A stretch of 64,000 nt of DNA from Serpentinicella alkaliphila (GTDB taxonomy: Bacteria; Bacillota; Clostridia; Peptostreptococcales; Natronincolaceae), in NCBI RefSeq assembly GCF_018141405.1, contig NZ_CP058648.1, forward strand, positions 573,001 through 637,000, written 5' to 3'. Below the pieces are notes generated by a model. That model saw nothing but the letters and a program-made list of their open reading frames with translations, ran no database searches and was not told where the DNA came from. This document shows, piece by piece, positions 29,503 through 38,329 of the stretch. Position numbers and translations under genes: made by a program. The number at the start of each line of letters is the position of its first letter. The first letter of the stretch is position 1.

Positions 29503-30185
29503 TTTAATTACATTTCCTGCCATTACCTTGCAGTATATCTATAAACTACATGTAAAATGTACAGCTATTAGTGTAACCTACATTGCAGTTTCAGATGCAA
29601 ATAGTTTTGCCTAGGATGCTAAATTGTTATACAGTCTTATTACTTACCTTACAGTTATTACTTTAATAATAAGTAATATGCTTAAACTTAATACTTTCAT
29701 ATTTTGCAAATTTTACAATAGATAGCTTAACTTGGCTATATAAGTTTGTTAAATTGTTGTCTTTCCCAAACATATTTAACCCTCTAACCTAAAATAACTA
29801 TAAGCCTAGCTTTAAGCCCTTCAGCTACCTAGCGCCTCATTGCTATAAACCCCTATTCTATTCTCTGATAGATTATTTCTAGTCTTACATAATACAAATC
29901 TTTCTTAAGTATTTGATAAATGTGAGCTATAGAGAAATCAATTTTAGAAACATCAAATAAGGAATTTTTTGAGTTAATTTGTACTACTAATTACTCCCTT
30001 TAAAAATCTCTGTTATGGCCATTATTATAAAGGTTTCTGCTTAAATATTGTTAGTAATAGATATTTCGAACCATTAAATAAATATGTAATAATTCGAGTT
30101 TGTTTTTTATTATGCTGTATAGCTTAAATCGTTACACTCAGTACCATAACCTTTGGCACACTAGTCTTTTGTTGAATTGTATATC
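29503..30185 (-). pseudogene. Decayed third acyl-CoA dehydrogenase gene upstream of etfB
   Basis: No long frame survives, but the minus strand still aligns with copies 1 and 2 over most of its length. A 57-base stretch at 29581-29637 aligns without gaps to the intact gene. It translates LYNNLAS-stop-AKLFASETAM against [18 protein letters not shown]. Its end reads KVMAGNVIK-stop against [10 protein letters not shown]-stop. About 25 codons before this end are deleted. Another match is TAAGTTTGTTAAATTGTTGT near 29740 (copy 1: TAGGTTTGTTGAACTGTTGT). A relic AAAGGAGGG ribosome binding site is at about 30190. The order bcd-etfB-etfA is the ancestral clostridial order. Confidence 0.85.
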
Positions 30186-30559
30186 TACCCTCCTTTAATA
30201 ATAAAAACATTAATAAATTAAAGTCAATACTATGGCTGGCTGGACTCAACTCACTAATAATTGAGTATTCAATTATAAACTAAACATAATTTGTTTTGTA
30301 ATATGTAGCCTTACAATAATATGTAATGCAAGTTTGATATAAAAATAACAACATAGATAGTTTAACATAAAACTATATAATGTGTAAATGGTTTGTTATA
30401 AAACTATAAAAAAAATTTTTTATAATACTTTTGTAGCAAAATCAGACACTTCTCCAAATTACACTAAGCAAATTACACTATTTTATTATTCAATAAGTAT
30501 ATTAAAATATACTTTGTATAAAAAACAATCAATTTCTTGTGTTATTGTTCAATATATAA
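30186..30559. other. AT-rich intergenic region between the acd relic and rex
   Basis: About 370 bp with no coding potential. It holds a relic ribosome binding site at its left edge and a short inverted repeat AATTGA-GTAT-TCAATT at about 30260. TTGACT with T-rich spacing on the minus strand near 30216-30230 is a weak promoter candidate for etfBA. I find no convincing Rex operator (TTGTTAA-N4-TTAACAA). Confidence 0.5.
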
Positions 30560-31210
30560 TCATTTTTCTGTCTTATCATCTTTTTGACTTAACAAATAAG
30601 ATAATGTATATAAACTATCACTTAAGTGAACATTTTCTACTGAGATATCACTTGAAACCTTTAAATCTACAGGAGCAAAGTTCCATATACCTGAAACTCC
30701 ACCATTGCTTAATTTAGTAGCAATCTCCTGAGCATAATCTCTAGGTGTACTTATAATTGCAATATCAACTTTATTATTTTTCAAATATGCTTCTAGCTCA
30801 TCGACAGATTGAATAGTAATGTTTTCAGCTTCTTTTCCTATCATTGCCGGATCATTGTCGAAAATTCCTCGTAACGTAAAACCTGATTTAGTAAAGTTAG
30901 TGTACTTTGAAATTGCTCTACCCATATTACCGTACCCTACTATAATTGTGTTGTATGTTTTTGTAAGCCCAATAATTTTTCTAATTTCATGAAATAGCTC
31001 TTCCACATTATATCCGTAACCTTGCTGTCCAAATTCCCCAAAACAATTTAGGTCTTGTCTTATTTGGGATGCAGTGAAGCCTGTTAGTATACTTAGCTCC
31101 TTAGAAGAAATCCTGTTCACATCTTTGTCTAGTAAATCTCTCAAATAGCGATGATACTTTGGTAGACGCCTAATTACAGCCATCGAAATTTTTCCATATT
31201 GTTTACCCAT
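30560..31210 (-). CDS. rex: Redox-sensing transcriptional repressor Rex
   Basis: 216 residues. The N-terminal winged helix has IRRLPKYHRYLRDLLDKDV, ISSKELSILTGFTASQIRQDL and CFGEFGQQGYGYNVEEL, the DNA-binding part. The Rossmann domain has IIVGYGNMGRAI and FDNDPAMIG, which bind NADH/NAD. Rex represses fermentation genes until NADH rises. Its position next to etfBA and the lactate permease fits, since such genes are Rex targets in other clostridia. TAAGGAGA precedes the ATG. Confidence 0.97.
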   Translation of the reverse strand: MGKQYGKISMAVIRRLPKYHRYLRDLLDKDVNRISSKELSILTGFTASQIRQDLNCFGEFGQQGYGYNVEELFHEIRKIIGLTKTYNTIIVGYGNMGRAISKYTNFTKSGFTLRGIFDNDPAMIGKEAENITIQSVDELEAYLKNNKVDIAIISTPRDYAQEIATKLSNGGVSGIWNFAPVDLKVSSDISVENVHLSDSLYTLSYLLSQKDDKTEK

Positions 31211-31436
31211 GTGTATCTTCTCCTTACATTCTTATTATAATCCGTCCAAGCTATTCATTTCACATACCTTTATTATAAAGATTATTCTTCGAATTAATAC
31301 CGATTATAACAAATTTTTAATAATGTGTAAATTAGTATAATCACTTATTATGCCACAAATTTAACAAAATTTGCCCGAGATAGTAAAAGGATAACTTTGT
31401 ATATATACTCCTGTAAAAAAAATATATTTTTAATTT

Positions 31437-31475
31437 AAAAAAGGAAATCCCTTTTACGGAATTCCCTTTTTGTTA
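31437..31475 (-). terminator. Intrinsic terminator after the lactate permease
   Basis: AAAAAGGGAAT pairs with ATTTCCTTTTT on the minus strand, with T continuing, about 35 bp after the stop. Confidence 0.75.
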
Positions 31476-31507
31476 TATCTTTAAAACAATTATCAATGTC
31501 TATAGAA

Positions 31508-33097
31508 TTACATCATAGTAGACATTACCATACCAGCGATACCTATTAAAATACCGTAGATGATGCATGGTCCTAATGTTTTTCTAATAACATCTCCTTC
31601 TTTACCTACTAATCCAACTACTGCAGTAGCAGCAACAACGTTGTGTACACAAATCATATTACCTGCAGCTCCACCCATTACCTGCTGTGCTAATACTAAG
31701 TTTGTACTTAATCCCATTTGTTGAGCAACGCTGTATTGAATTGGTGAGAATGTTAATGTAGAAACAGTCGCACTACCTGTAATAAACGCCCCAAGAATTC
31801 CTAGGAATGGAGCAATTGATAACCATACACCACCAAGAGTATCTGCCATTGTATTAGCAATGTACTGAGGCATCGGTATTAATCCACTTGTATTCATTCC
31901 AGAGTTTGTGAATACTTGTACTAGTGCTAATGTTGGTATTAAAGCTAAAGCAGCTCCCATTACTGAACCCATAGATACTTTTGAAGCCTCTGTAAAAGCT
32001 GAGAAAGAACTCTTTTGTATATATACAGCTAAAACTGCGGCAATAACTAAAATTGTTCCAGGTGAATATAACACTTGCCATCCTGAGTTGATACCTTGAA
32101 TTCCAAGAATGTTTCTCCAGCTTAAATCTACATATGTTTGTGTAAAACTTTTTACTGCTGGAACTATTCTTGTAGCAAGTAATAAGGCTACTACTATTAA
32201 ATATGGAGTCCATGCAGCTATTAGACCCATATCTGATTTTTTAGTTTCAACTTTGAACCCCTCAACTAATGCATCATTCCAAGTTTCTTTAGGTAGTAAA
32301 ATACCTTTTTTTGCAGTAATAGAAGCTACTGCTAAACCTGTAAGAGATGCTAGTATAGAAACAAACTCTGGTCCAAATAAAGCGGCGTATATAGCAGCTG
32401 ATACAGTATATACAACACCAACCATTAAAGTCCAAGGTAACATTACATATGCATCTTTCATATTTCTTTTACCTTTACTGAAGAAGAATACTAAAAGGAA
32501 TACTAGCATAAAAGGTATAAATAGTCCAACAAGAAAATCCATTCTAGTAATTCTTACAGCAATATCTTGTAAAAATGATTGATTTACCCCTTCAATATTA
32601 CTTAATCCAACAATTACTGGAGTTCCTACAGCACCAAATGATACAGGAACACTATCAGCAACTAAAGATAGAGTTGCAGCGGCTAAAGGTGTAAATCCAA
32701 GTGCAACAAGAAGTGGTCCTGCTACTGCTGCTGGAGTTCCGAATCCTGCAGCTCCCTCGATTAATGCACCAAATAAATATGCTACGATGATTGCTTGAAC
32801 ACGCATATCTGAAGAAATGCCTCTAAAACCTTCATTAATTCTATCAACAGCTCCAGTATTTTTAAGAGTATTTAATAGAACAATTGCTCCAAATAAAATT
32901 AATAATATCGTTATAGCTCTATGCAAACCTTGTAAAAATGAAGCTGCAATAACAGTAGTTTCTACTCCCCAAACCATATAGCCTAGTAACAATACGATAA
33001 TTGCACTATATAACATCCCTTTTTTTGCAGGCATTCTTAGAATAACTAAAAATAAAAACGGTGCAATTATAGCACTAAATGCAGTTAACAATAACAT
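31508..33097 (-). CDS. lctP: L-lactate permease, LctP family
   Basis: 529 residues with about 13 membrane segments. [26 protein letters not shown] near residues 110-135 and [19 protein letters not shown] near 142-160 are LctP signatures. It moves lactate (or glycolate) with protons across the membrane. It is transcribed away from the ABC-F gene, from a 480-bp spacer, with TAGAGGAGG before the ATG. No lactate dehydrogenase is nearby. Rex and etf genes lie just downstream, which suggests lactate fermentation, but this is inference. Confidence 0.95.
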   Translation of the reverse strand: MLLLTAFSAIIAPFLFLVILRMPAKKGMLYSAIIVLLLGYMVWGVETTVIAASFLQGLHRAITILLILFGAIVLLNTLKNTGAVDRINEGFRGISSDMRVQAIIVAYLFGALIEGAAGFGTPAAVAGPLLVALGFTPLAAATLSLVADSVPVSFGAVGTPVIVGLSNIEGVNQSFLQDIAVRITRMDFLVGLFIPFMLVFLLVFFFSKGKRNMKDAYVMLPWTLMVGVVYTVSAAIYAALFGPEFVSILASLTGLAVASITAKKGILLPKETWNDALVEGFKVETKKSDMGLIAAWTPYLIVVALLLATRIVPAVKSFTQTYVDLSWRNILGIQGINSGWQVLYSPGTILVIAAVLAVYIQKSSFSAFTEASKVSMGSVMGAALALIPTLALVQVFTNSGMNTSGLIPMPQYIANTMADTLGGVWLSIAPFLGILGAFITGSATVSTLTFSPIQYSVAQQMGLSTNLVLAQQVMGGAAGNMICVHNVVAATAVVGLVGKEGDVIRKTLGPCIIYGILIGIAGMVMSTMM

Positions 33098-33579
33098 ATA
33101 CTTAACCTCCTCTAAAATTTAAAAATACGTTCTGTCATACCTCGAGTTAACCCCTCTATCTCCACCTCCTTAACTGTAACTAAAACTACGAAAAATTTAT
33201 GTTAGTTTTTTTCTATGGAGTTATTTAATCAAGAGGATATAAGACGACAATAATAATATTAACACTTTACACTCAGGTTTTCCACATATTTCGACAAAAA
33301 AATTGTATTATGGTAACAATGATTAATCAATTAGTACTCTAAAAACCGTTTAAATCAATGTTTTCATACTTTAAAAACATGTAAAATCCCTGCAATTGGA
33401 TAATTGTATTATCCCCTGTTTTTTTGTCCTTAAACTTCTTATGATGAATATAGTTTACCTACTAAATTATGTTGTCCAAAATTATCACAATTTAAACAAT
33501 TGTATTTAGTCCGCAGTTTATTTATTTATTTTCTTTTGGTAAACTATATATATCATATTTTTAGGAGGCTTTATAAATA
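33098..33579. other. Divergent intergenic region between lctP and the ABC-F gene
   Basis: 480 bp, very AT-rich and without genes. A weak 5-bp dyad ATTGT-N9-ACAAT is at about 33304-33322. TTGGTAAACTATATATATCATA at 33536-33557 may hold the ABC-F promoter. I see no riboswitch or terminator in it. Confidence 0.5.
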
Positions 33580-35502
33580 ATGATTGTACTTTCTTGTCAT
33601 TTACTTAGTAAATCCTATGGAATACAGGATATACTTAAAGATATAACCTTTAGTATTAACCACGGTGATAAAGTAGGTTTAATAGGTGCTAATGGTGCAG
33701 GTAAAACTACTTTATTTAAAATTCTTACTGGTGAACTTAAACCTGATAGTGGAAATATTTTTGTTTCTAAATCAACAGAAATAGGATATTTAAAACAAAA
33801 CCATACATTTGATATTTCAAATACTATTTACGAGGAAACGGAAAAAGTTTTTTCTGCTTTAATAGAAATGGAAAAAAATATAAAAAAATTAGAAAATGAA
33901 ATTGCTGATTTAGGTGTTCAGGATCCTAACTCCCGACTTTTGGAAGCAAAAATGGAAGAATACTCTACAATTTTAGAAACATTTAATAATTTAAACGGCT
34001 ATGGTTTTCGTAGTGAAGTCAGAGGTGTTCTCCGGGGCTTAGGCTTTACTGAGGAAAACTATTCCCAGCCTATTGGTCACCTAAGTGGTGGTCAGAAAAC
34101 TAGAGTAGCCTTAGCAAAACTATTGCTTTCTAAACCAGATATTCTTTTACTAGACGAGCCTACGAACCATTTAGATATTAGCTCTGTTGAATGGTTGGAA
34201 GGTTTCTTAAAAGATTATTCAGGCACAGTCTTAATAATTTCCCATGATAGATACTTTTTAAACCAAGTAATTAATAAAATAATGGAAATAGAAAACATGG
34301 GGCTACTGAGCTTTACCGGAAACTATTCACAATTTATGAAAAAGAAAGAACAGCTGTTAGAGCAAAGGGCCAGGGAGTTTGAGGCCCTGGAAAGTGAAAT
34401 TTTGAGACAAAAGGATATTATTAGAAAATTAAAGCAGCATGGAACAGAAAAACTAGTTAAAAGGGCCCAAAGCAGAGAAAAACAGCTTGAAAAACTAGAA
34501 AATAATATTCAAACTCCAATGTCACAAAAAAAAGCCGTTAATCTAAGTTTCTCATCAGTTAGTCAAAGTGGCAGAGATGTATTAAATGTTGATAATCTAT
34601 CCAAGTCCTTCGAAGGAAATAATTTATTTGATAATATTTCATTTTCTTTATATCGAGGAGAAAAAGTTGGATTAATTGGTCCAAATGGCATAGGTAAATC
34701 CACTTTATTTAAAATACTAACAAATGAGGTGAATAGTACCTCCGGGTCCATTTCCTTTGGACACCAGGTTACAACTTCCCTCTATGACCAAGAACTAAAT
34801 AATTTAAATCCAGAGAATACAGTTTTAGACGAAATTTGGGATGAATATAGAAAATTAGATCAAACTGAAATTCGTACTCTTCTCGGAGCATTTTTGTTCC
34901 CAGGAGATGATGTATTTAAACAAATCAAATCCTTAAGTGGTGGGGAGAAGGCCCGTTTATCACTTTTAAAATTAATACTTTCTAATTCTAACTTGCTACT
35001 ATTAGATGAGCCTACGAATCATCTAGATATTTCTTCAAAGGAAGTTTTAGAAAATGCCCTTATTGACTATGATGGCACTATATTTGTTATATCCCATGAT
35101 AGATACTTCCTGGACAGAGTTACAACAAAAATAATAGAGTTAACTCCAAATAACTGTGAAGAGTTTTTAGGAAACTATAGCTATTATATTGAGAAAAAAA
35201 GAGAACAGGAACTTTTAAACAACTCCACTTTATCCACAGAATCGAAAACAAAAACTCAAATAAAAGAGGACCGAAAAAAGGAAAAAGAAGAAAAAGCTAA
35301 AATACGACAGTTGCAGAAGAGAAAAGAAGATATTGAAGATGAAATTAGTAGACTAGAAACGGGATTAGAAGAGTTAAAATCTATTATGTGCGAAGAAGAG
35401 GTTTATTCAAATCCTGATAGAAGCAAAGAAGCCCACGAGAAATTTCAACAGTTACAGGAAAAAATAGATAATCTTTATGAGGAATGGCAGGAGTTAGAAT
35501 AG
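33580..35502 (+). CDS. ABC-F family ATPase (ribosome-associated)
   Basis: 640 residues with two ATP-binding domains and no membrane segment. Domain 1 has GANGAGKTT (about 37-45), LSGGQKTRVAL and LLLDEPTNHLDI. Domain 2 has GPNGIGKST, LSGGEKARLSL and LLLDEPTNHLDI. The linker near 240-320 is the helical P-site tRNA interaction region, and the last 90 residues form a charged coiled coil, as in YdiF/Uup relatives. ABC-F proteins act on stalled or antibiotic-bound ribosomes. AGGAGG lies 12 bp before the ATG. Whether it gives antibiotic resistance cannot be told. Confidence 0.93.
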   Translation: MIVLSCHLLSKSYGIQDILKDITFSINHGDKVGLIGANGAGKTTLFKILTGELKPDSGNIFVSKSTEIGYLKQNHTFDISNTIYEETEKVFSALIEMEKNIKKLENEIADLGVQDPNSRLLEAKMEEYSTILETFNNLNGYGFRSEVRGVLRGLGFTEENYSQPIGHLSGGQKTRVALAKLLLSKPDILLLDEPTNHLDISSVEWLEGFLKDYSGTVLIISHDRYFLNQVINKIMEIENMGLLSFTGNYSQFMKKKEQLLEQRAREFEALESEILRQKDIIRKLKQHGTEKLVKRAQSREKQLEKLENNIQTPMSQKKAVNLSFSSVSQSGRDVLNVDNLSKSFEGNNLFDNISFSLYRGEKVGLIGPNGIGKSTLFKILTNEVNSTSGSISFGHQVTTSLYDQELNNLNPENTVLDEIWDEYRKLDQTEIRTLLGAFLFPGDDVFKQIKSLSGGEKARLSLLKLILSNSNLLLLDEPTNHLDISSKEVLENALIDYDGTIFVISHDRYFLDRVTTKIIELTPNNCEEFLGNYSYYIEKKREQELLNNSTLSTESKTKTQIKEDRKKEKEEKAKIRQLQKRKEDIEDEISRLETGLEELKSIMCEEEVYSNPDRSKEAHEKFQQLQEKIDNLYEEWQELE

Positions 35503-35521
35503 TATCTAACCCCTGTTTTTT
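35490..35521 (+). terminator. Weak intrinsic terminator after the ABC-F gene
   Basis: GTTAGA-ATAGTA-TCTAAC overlaps the stop codon and is followed by CCCCTG and seven T. Confidence 0.55.
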
Positions 35522-35599
35522 TATTTATACTGCAATTTATGTTAACTTTTCAATATTCTTTTTTTTGTTTGATTTTTTTACAAATTTCTCTAAAATATT

Positions 35600-35728
35600 T
35601 TATTCACACTAATCCACATCTTTTCCACAGTTTCCACAGTTTTATCCACAGATAGAATAGTGTATATAAGTTTAATAACATTTTTTCCCCATTATCCACA
35701 TTTTTGTTAACAAAAATACTGTGAATAA
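35600..35728. other. Array of DnaA boxes
   Basis: Perfect DnaA boxes (TTATNCACA): 35600-35608, 35642-35650 and 35692-35700 on the plus strand and 35720-35728 on the minus strand. Near matches are TAATCCACA (35610), TTTTCCACA (35621) and GTTTCCACA (35630). The first five begin 10, 11, 9 and 12 bp apart, one helical turn each, all in the same direction. An 18-bp perfect palindrome, ATTTTTGTTAACAAAAAT, lies at 35700-35717, touching one box. T-rich DNA precedes the array. No dnaA, dnaN or rnpA is near, so it is not the usual oriC context. Confidence 0.85.
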
Positions 35729-35812
35729 ATTTTATAAAATTGGGTATAAAAAATCCCATTCTATTATTGAACGGGAAAAATAAAATTGACATAAAACCAA
35801 AATAATATGTAG

Positions 35813-35983
35813 TTATAAAGACTTTTGTTCTAATGACTCCTTAAGTTGCTTAATTAAGGCTTCTTTTTCTTGATTATTAGTAATTAAGACATCAATCACT
35901 TCGTGCATTGAATCAATTAATTGTAGTAATGATAGCTTTTCCATGCTTCCATCAATCTTTCGCATCCATGCCAATTTTTCCAT
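35813..35983 (-). CDS. Small helical protein, unknown
   Basis: 56 residues from the ATG at 35983, chosen because GGGGGAA lies 7 bp upstream; an earlier ATG at 36016 lacks a good site. The sequence MEKLAWMRKIDGSMEKLSLL and the remainder are predicted to be helical with heptad-like leucines and a charged C-terminus (EKEALIKQLKESLEQKSL). I do not recognise a family. It lies next to the DnaA-box array and upstream of nothing in the same operon. Confidence 0.5.
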   Translation of the reverse strand: MEKLAWMRKIDGSMEKLSLLQLIDSMHEVIDVLITNNQEKEALIKQLKESLEQKSL

Positions 35984-36098
35984 AAAAAGTTCCCCCAATC
36001 CGATATTTTTATACATAGTAAATTATATATGAATAGTTAGGGGAATAATACAAGTAATGTTATCTATAACTTGTAATTTATGGTAATGTTACTTTTGA

Positions 36099-37130
36099 TC
36101 ATAATTTTAAATTAGGTATTGCGTTTAAATCTAATCCTGACCTTATACCTCTAATATACTCATAGTAAGCAACACAACCAATCATTGCTGCATTATCTGT
36201 ACATAAATTTAGAGACGGATATTTAACATCAATTTCATAGGGTTTACATTTATCAATTAAATTGGTTCTAAGCCCACTATTTGCCGCTACGCCACCTGCT
36301 AAAACCACTTGCTTAACTTTTTTATCAATTGCACATTGTACTGTTTTATGAACTAATACATCTATTACAGCCTGTTGAAAACTTGCGGCTACATCTTCTA
36401 CAATAATCGGCTCGTTTTTCATTTTTTGTGTATTAATATAGTTTAATACTGCTGATTTGAGGCCACTAAAGCTAAAGTCGAATGAGTTATCTTCTAAAAA
36501 GGCTCTAGGGAACTTTATTTTATCCTTATTCCCTTCCTTTGCTAGCTTATCTATTAAAGGTCCACCAGGATAGCCAAGTTCTAATGCCCTAGCAATTTTA
36601 TCAAAGGCCTCTCCTGCAGCATCATCTCTTGTTCTCCCTAATATTTCATAATCACCATAATCCTTCATATACACTAAATGAGAATGTCCACCGGATACTA
36701 TTAATGCAATAAATGGCGGTTCTAGCTCTGGATGTTCAATAAAATTCGCATAAATATGACCCTCGATATGATTAACTCCATTTAAAGGAATATCCTTTGC
36801 TAAGGCAATGGCCTTTCCTGCGGATAAACCAACTAAGAGAGCTCCAACCAATCCTGGACCATATGTTACTCCTACATGGGTTAAATCGTCAAAGGTAACT
36901 TCAGCCTCTTTTAGTGCAGTTTCAATAATTTGATTTATGAGTTCTATATGTTGTCTCGATGCAACTTCAGGTACAACACCACCAAATTTTTTATGCTGAT
37001 CTATTTGTGAATGGATTACATTGGAAAGTACCCTTCTTCCATTTTTAAGTACACTAACTGAAGTTTCGTCGCAACTAGTCTCTATAGCTAAGGTAATAAC
37101 TTCTTTTTTACATTTACTTAACTGTTCCAT
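36099..37130 (-). CDS. tsaD: tRNA N6-adenosine threonylcarbamoyltransferase TsaD
   Basis: 343 residues, the Kae1/TsaD family of ASKHA ATPases. [14 protein letters not shown] is the phosphate-binding start, NHIEGHIYA has the metal-binding histidines, and [12 protein letters not shown] and [13 protein letters not shown] complete the site. With TsaB and TsaE it transfers threonylcarbamoyl to A37 of ANN-decoding tRNAs. The partner genes tsaE and tsaB are about 7 kb away in this window, also on the minus strand. GGAGAGAG precedes the ATG. Confidence 0.97.
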   Translation of the reverse strand: MEQLSKCKKEVITLAIETSCDETSVSVLKNGRRVLSNVIHSQIDQHKKFGGVVPEVASRQHIELINQIIETALKEAEVTFDDLTHVGVTYGPGLVGALLVGLSAGKAIALAKDIPLNGVNHIEGHIYANFIEHPELEPPFIALIVSGGHSHLVYMKDYGDYEILGRTRDDAAGEAFDKIARALELGYPGGPLIDKLAKEGNKDKIKFPRAFLEDNSFDFSFSGLKSAVLNYINTQKMKNEPIIVEDVAASFQQAVIDVLVHKTVQCAIDKKVKQVVLAGGVAANSGLRTNLIDKCKPYEIDVKYPSLNLCTDNAAMIGCVAYYEYIRGIRSGLDLNAIPNLKL

Positions 37131-37245
37131 TTATCTCTCTCCTACATATTAAATAATTTAAACAAAAATTTCTATAAACTATTTTTAGTTTTTTTGTAAT
37201 ACTAAAATTAGGACAAAATATTTTTAAAAGGAGTGTATTTATATT

Positions 37246-37422
37246 ATGAGTAATTTTGATGAAAATGATAATGATAAAAAATCCTTTACTGAAGCAATTG
37301 CTGAAAATAATATATTATCTGATGGAATGCTAAATCCAATAAGTGCTACGGATTTAACTATTATGAATATAGCACAACATTCCCCCGAAAATCAAAGCAA
37401 ACAAGGTAAAGATAAAAAGTAA
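37246..37422 (+). CDS. Small hydrophilic protein, unknown
   Basis: 58 residues, MSNFDENDNDKKSFTEAIAE onwards, ending in a lysine-rich tail. AAAAGGAG lies 11 bp upstream, and a strong terminator lies 65 bp after the stop, giving a complete small transcription unit divergent from tsaD. Its Asn/Asp/Ser-rich composition resembles the small protein at 10720. No family is recognised. It may be a small spore protein, but nothing proves it. Confidence 0.6.
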   Translation: MSNFDENDNDKKSFTEAIAENNILSDGMLNPISATDLTIMNIAQHSPENQSKQGKDKK

Positions 37423-37487
37423 TATATATAAACTATGGATTCTATAATATATTCCCTTACAAAAAACAATTTTTGATTCTTGCATTC

Positions 37488-37538
37488 AAGAACCTCCCCC
37501 CACTTTATTTTTAAAGTTAGGGGAGTTCTTATTTTATG
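37488..37538 (+). terminator. Intrinsic terminator after the small plus-strand gene
   Basis: AAGAACCTCCCC pairs with GGGGAGTTCTT, with an inner ACTTT/AAAGT pair, followed by ATTTTATGTTT. Confidence 0.8.
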
Positions 37539-37549
37539 TTTAATACATG

Positions 37550-37581
37550 AAAAAAGTGCTGGTTTTTAATTACCAACACCA
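37550..37581 (-). terminator. Intrinsic terminator after the ABC exporter ATPase
   Basis: On the minus strand GGTGTTGGT pairs with ACCAGCACT around AATTAAAA, followed by six T. Confidence 0.85.
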
Positions 37582-37607
37582 TATATTATATACTATAAAT
37601 ATCGCTC

Positions 37608-38309
37608 CTATAAAGCATATCCTTTTCCAGGTTCTGCTACCTTAATATCCTCTAGCATTTTACCATCCCTAAAACTAATTATCCTATTTGTTTGTTCAGC
37701 AATTTCTGCTTCATGGGTAACAATAATTATTGTTGCCCCCTCATTATTTAATTGTTTAAATAGCTCCATAACATCTTGACTTGACTTTGAATCTAAGTTT
37801 CCAGTAGGCTCATCTGCCAAGATTATAGATGGATTATTTACTAATGCCCTTGCAATGGCAACTCTTTGCTTTTGTCCACCTGAAAGCTCATTTGGCTTAT
37901 GGTCTACTCTGTCTGCTAATCCTACTCTAGCTAAAGCATCTAAGGATCTTTGTTTTCTTTCTTTTTTATTTATTCCCGCATAAAGCATAGGGAGTTCAAC
38001 ATTTTTTAGGGCCGTAGTTCTTGGTAATAGGTTAAAAGATTGAAAAACAAATCCAATTTTACGATTACGAATATCCGCCAACTCATTATCCGATAATGCT
38101 TCAATTTTCTCTCCTGCTAAAACATACAATCCTTCAGTAGCTCTATCTAAGCAACCTAGAATATTCATAAATGTGGATTTACCTGAGCCGGATGGACCGG
38201 TAATAGCAACAAACTCACCTTCTTCTATCCTTAGATCTACTCCGTCTAAGGCTTGGACAGATATACTTCCATTTTTATATGTCTTAAATAAGTTTTTAAT
38301 TTCAATCAT
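37608..38309 (-). CDS. ABC exporter ATPase, MacB/LolD type
   Basis: 233 residues, a single ATP-binding domain: Walker [10 protein letters not shown] near 39-47, Q-loop [11 protein letters not shown], signature [15 protein letters not shown], Walker [13 protein letters not shown] and switch VTHE. It energises the two MacB-type permeases encoded upstream. I place the start at the ATG at 38309 ([11 protein letters not shown]), preceded by AAGGTGA; the longer frame to 38414 runs into IS110-element sequence. An IS110-family element now separates it from the permease genes, which probably disturbs its transcription. Confidence 0.93.
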   Translation of the reverse strand: MIEIKNLFKTYKNGSISVQALDGVDLRIEEGEFVAITGPSGSGKSTFMNILGCLDRATEGLYVLAGEKIEALSDNELADIRNRKIGFVFQSFNLLPRTTALKNVELPMLYAGINKKERKQRSLDALARVGLADRVDHKPNELSGGQKQRVAIARALVNNPSIILADEPTGNLDSKSSQDVMELFKQLNNEGATIIIVTHEAEIAEQTNRIISFRDGKMLEDIKVAEPGKGYAL

Positions 38310-38329
38310 GAGTTCACCTTGTATAATGA

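Noticed and set aside
30388-30717. 109-codon plus-strand frame over the rex start of the spacer
   Set aside because: No ribosome binding site, low-complexity composition, and overlaps the rex 3-prime end antisense.
31280-31370. Rex operators near rex, and in the lctP spacer
   Set aside because: TTGTTA and TAACAA half-sites occur, but no pair has the right spacing and symmetry; in DNA this AT-rich such half-sites are expected by chance.
35700-35717. Palindrome TTTTTGTTAACAAAAA as Rex binding site
   Set aside because: Half-sites are adjacent without the spacer needed, and the place fits the DnaA-box array better.
35600-35728. Chromosomal replication origin
   Set aside because: No dnaA, dnaN, rpmH or rnpA nearby; the boxes alone cannot prove an origin, so it is reported only as a box array.
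35604-35792. 62-codon minus-strand frame between the ABC-F gene and the small helical gene
   Set aside because: It is a translation of the repeated DnaA boxes (IKLWKLWK), with no ribosome binding site.
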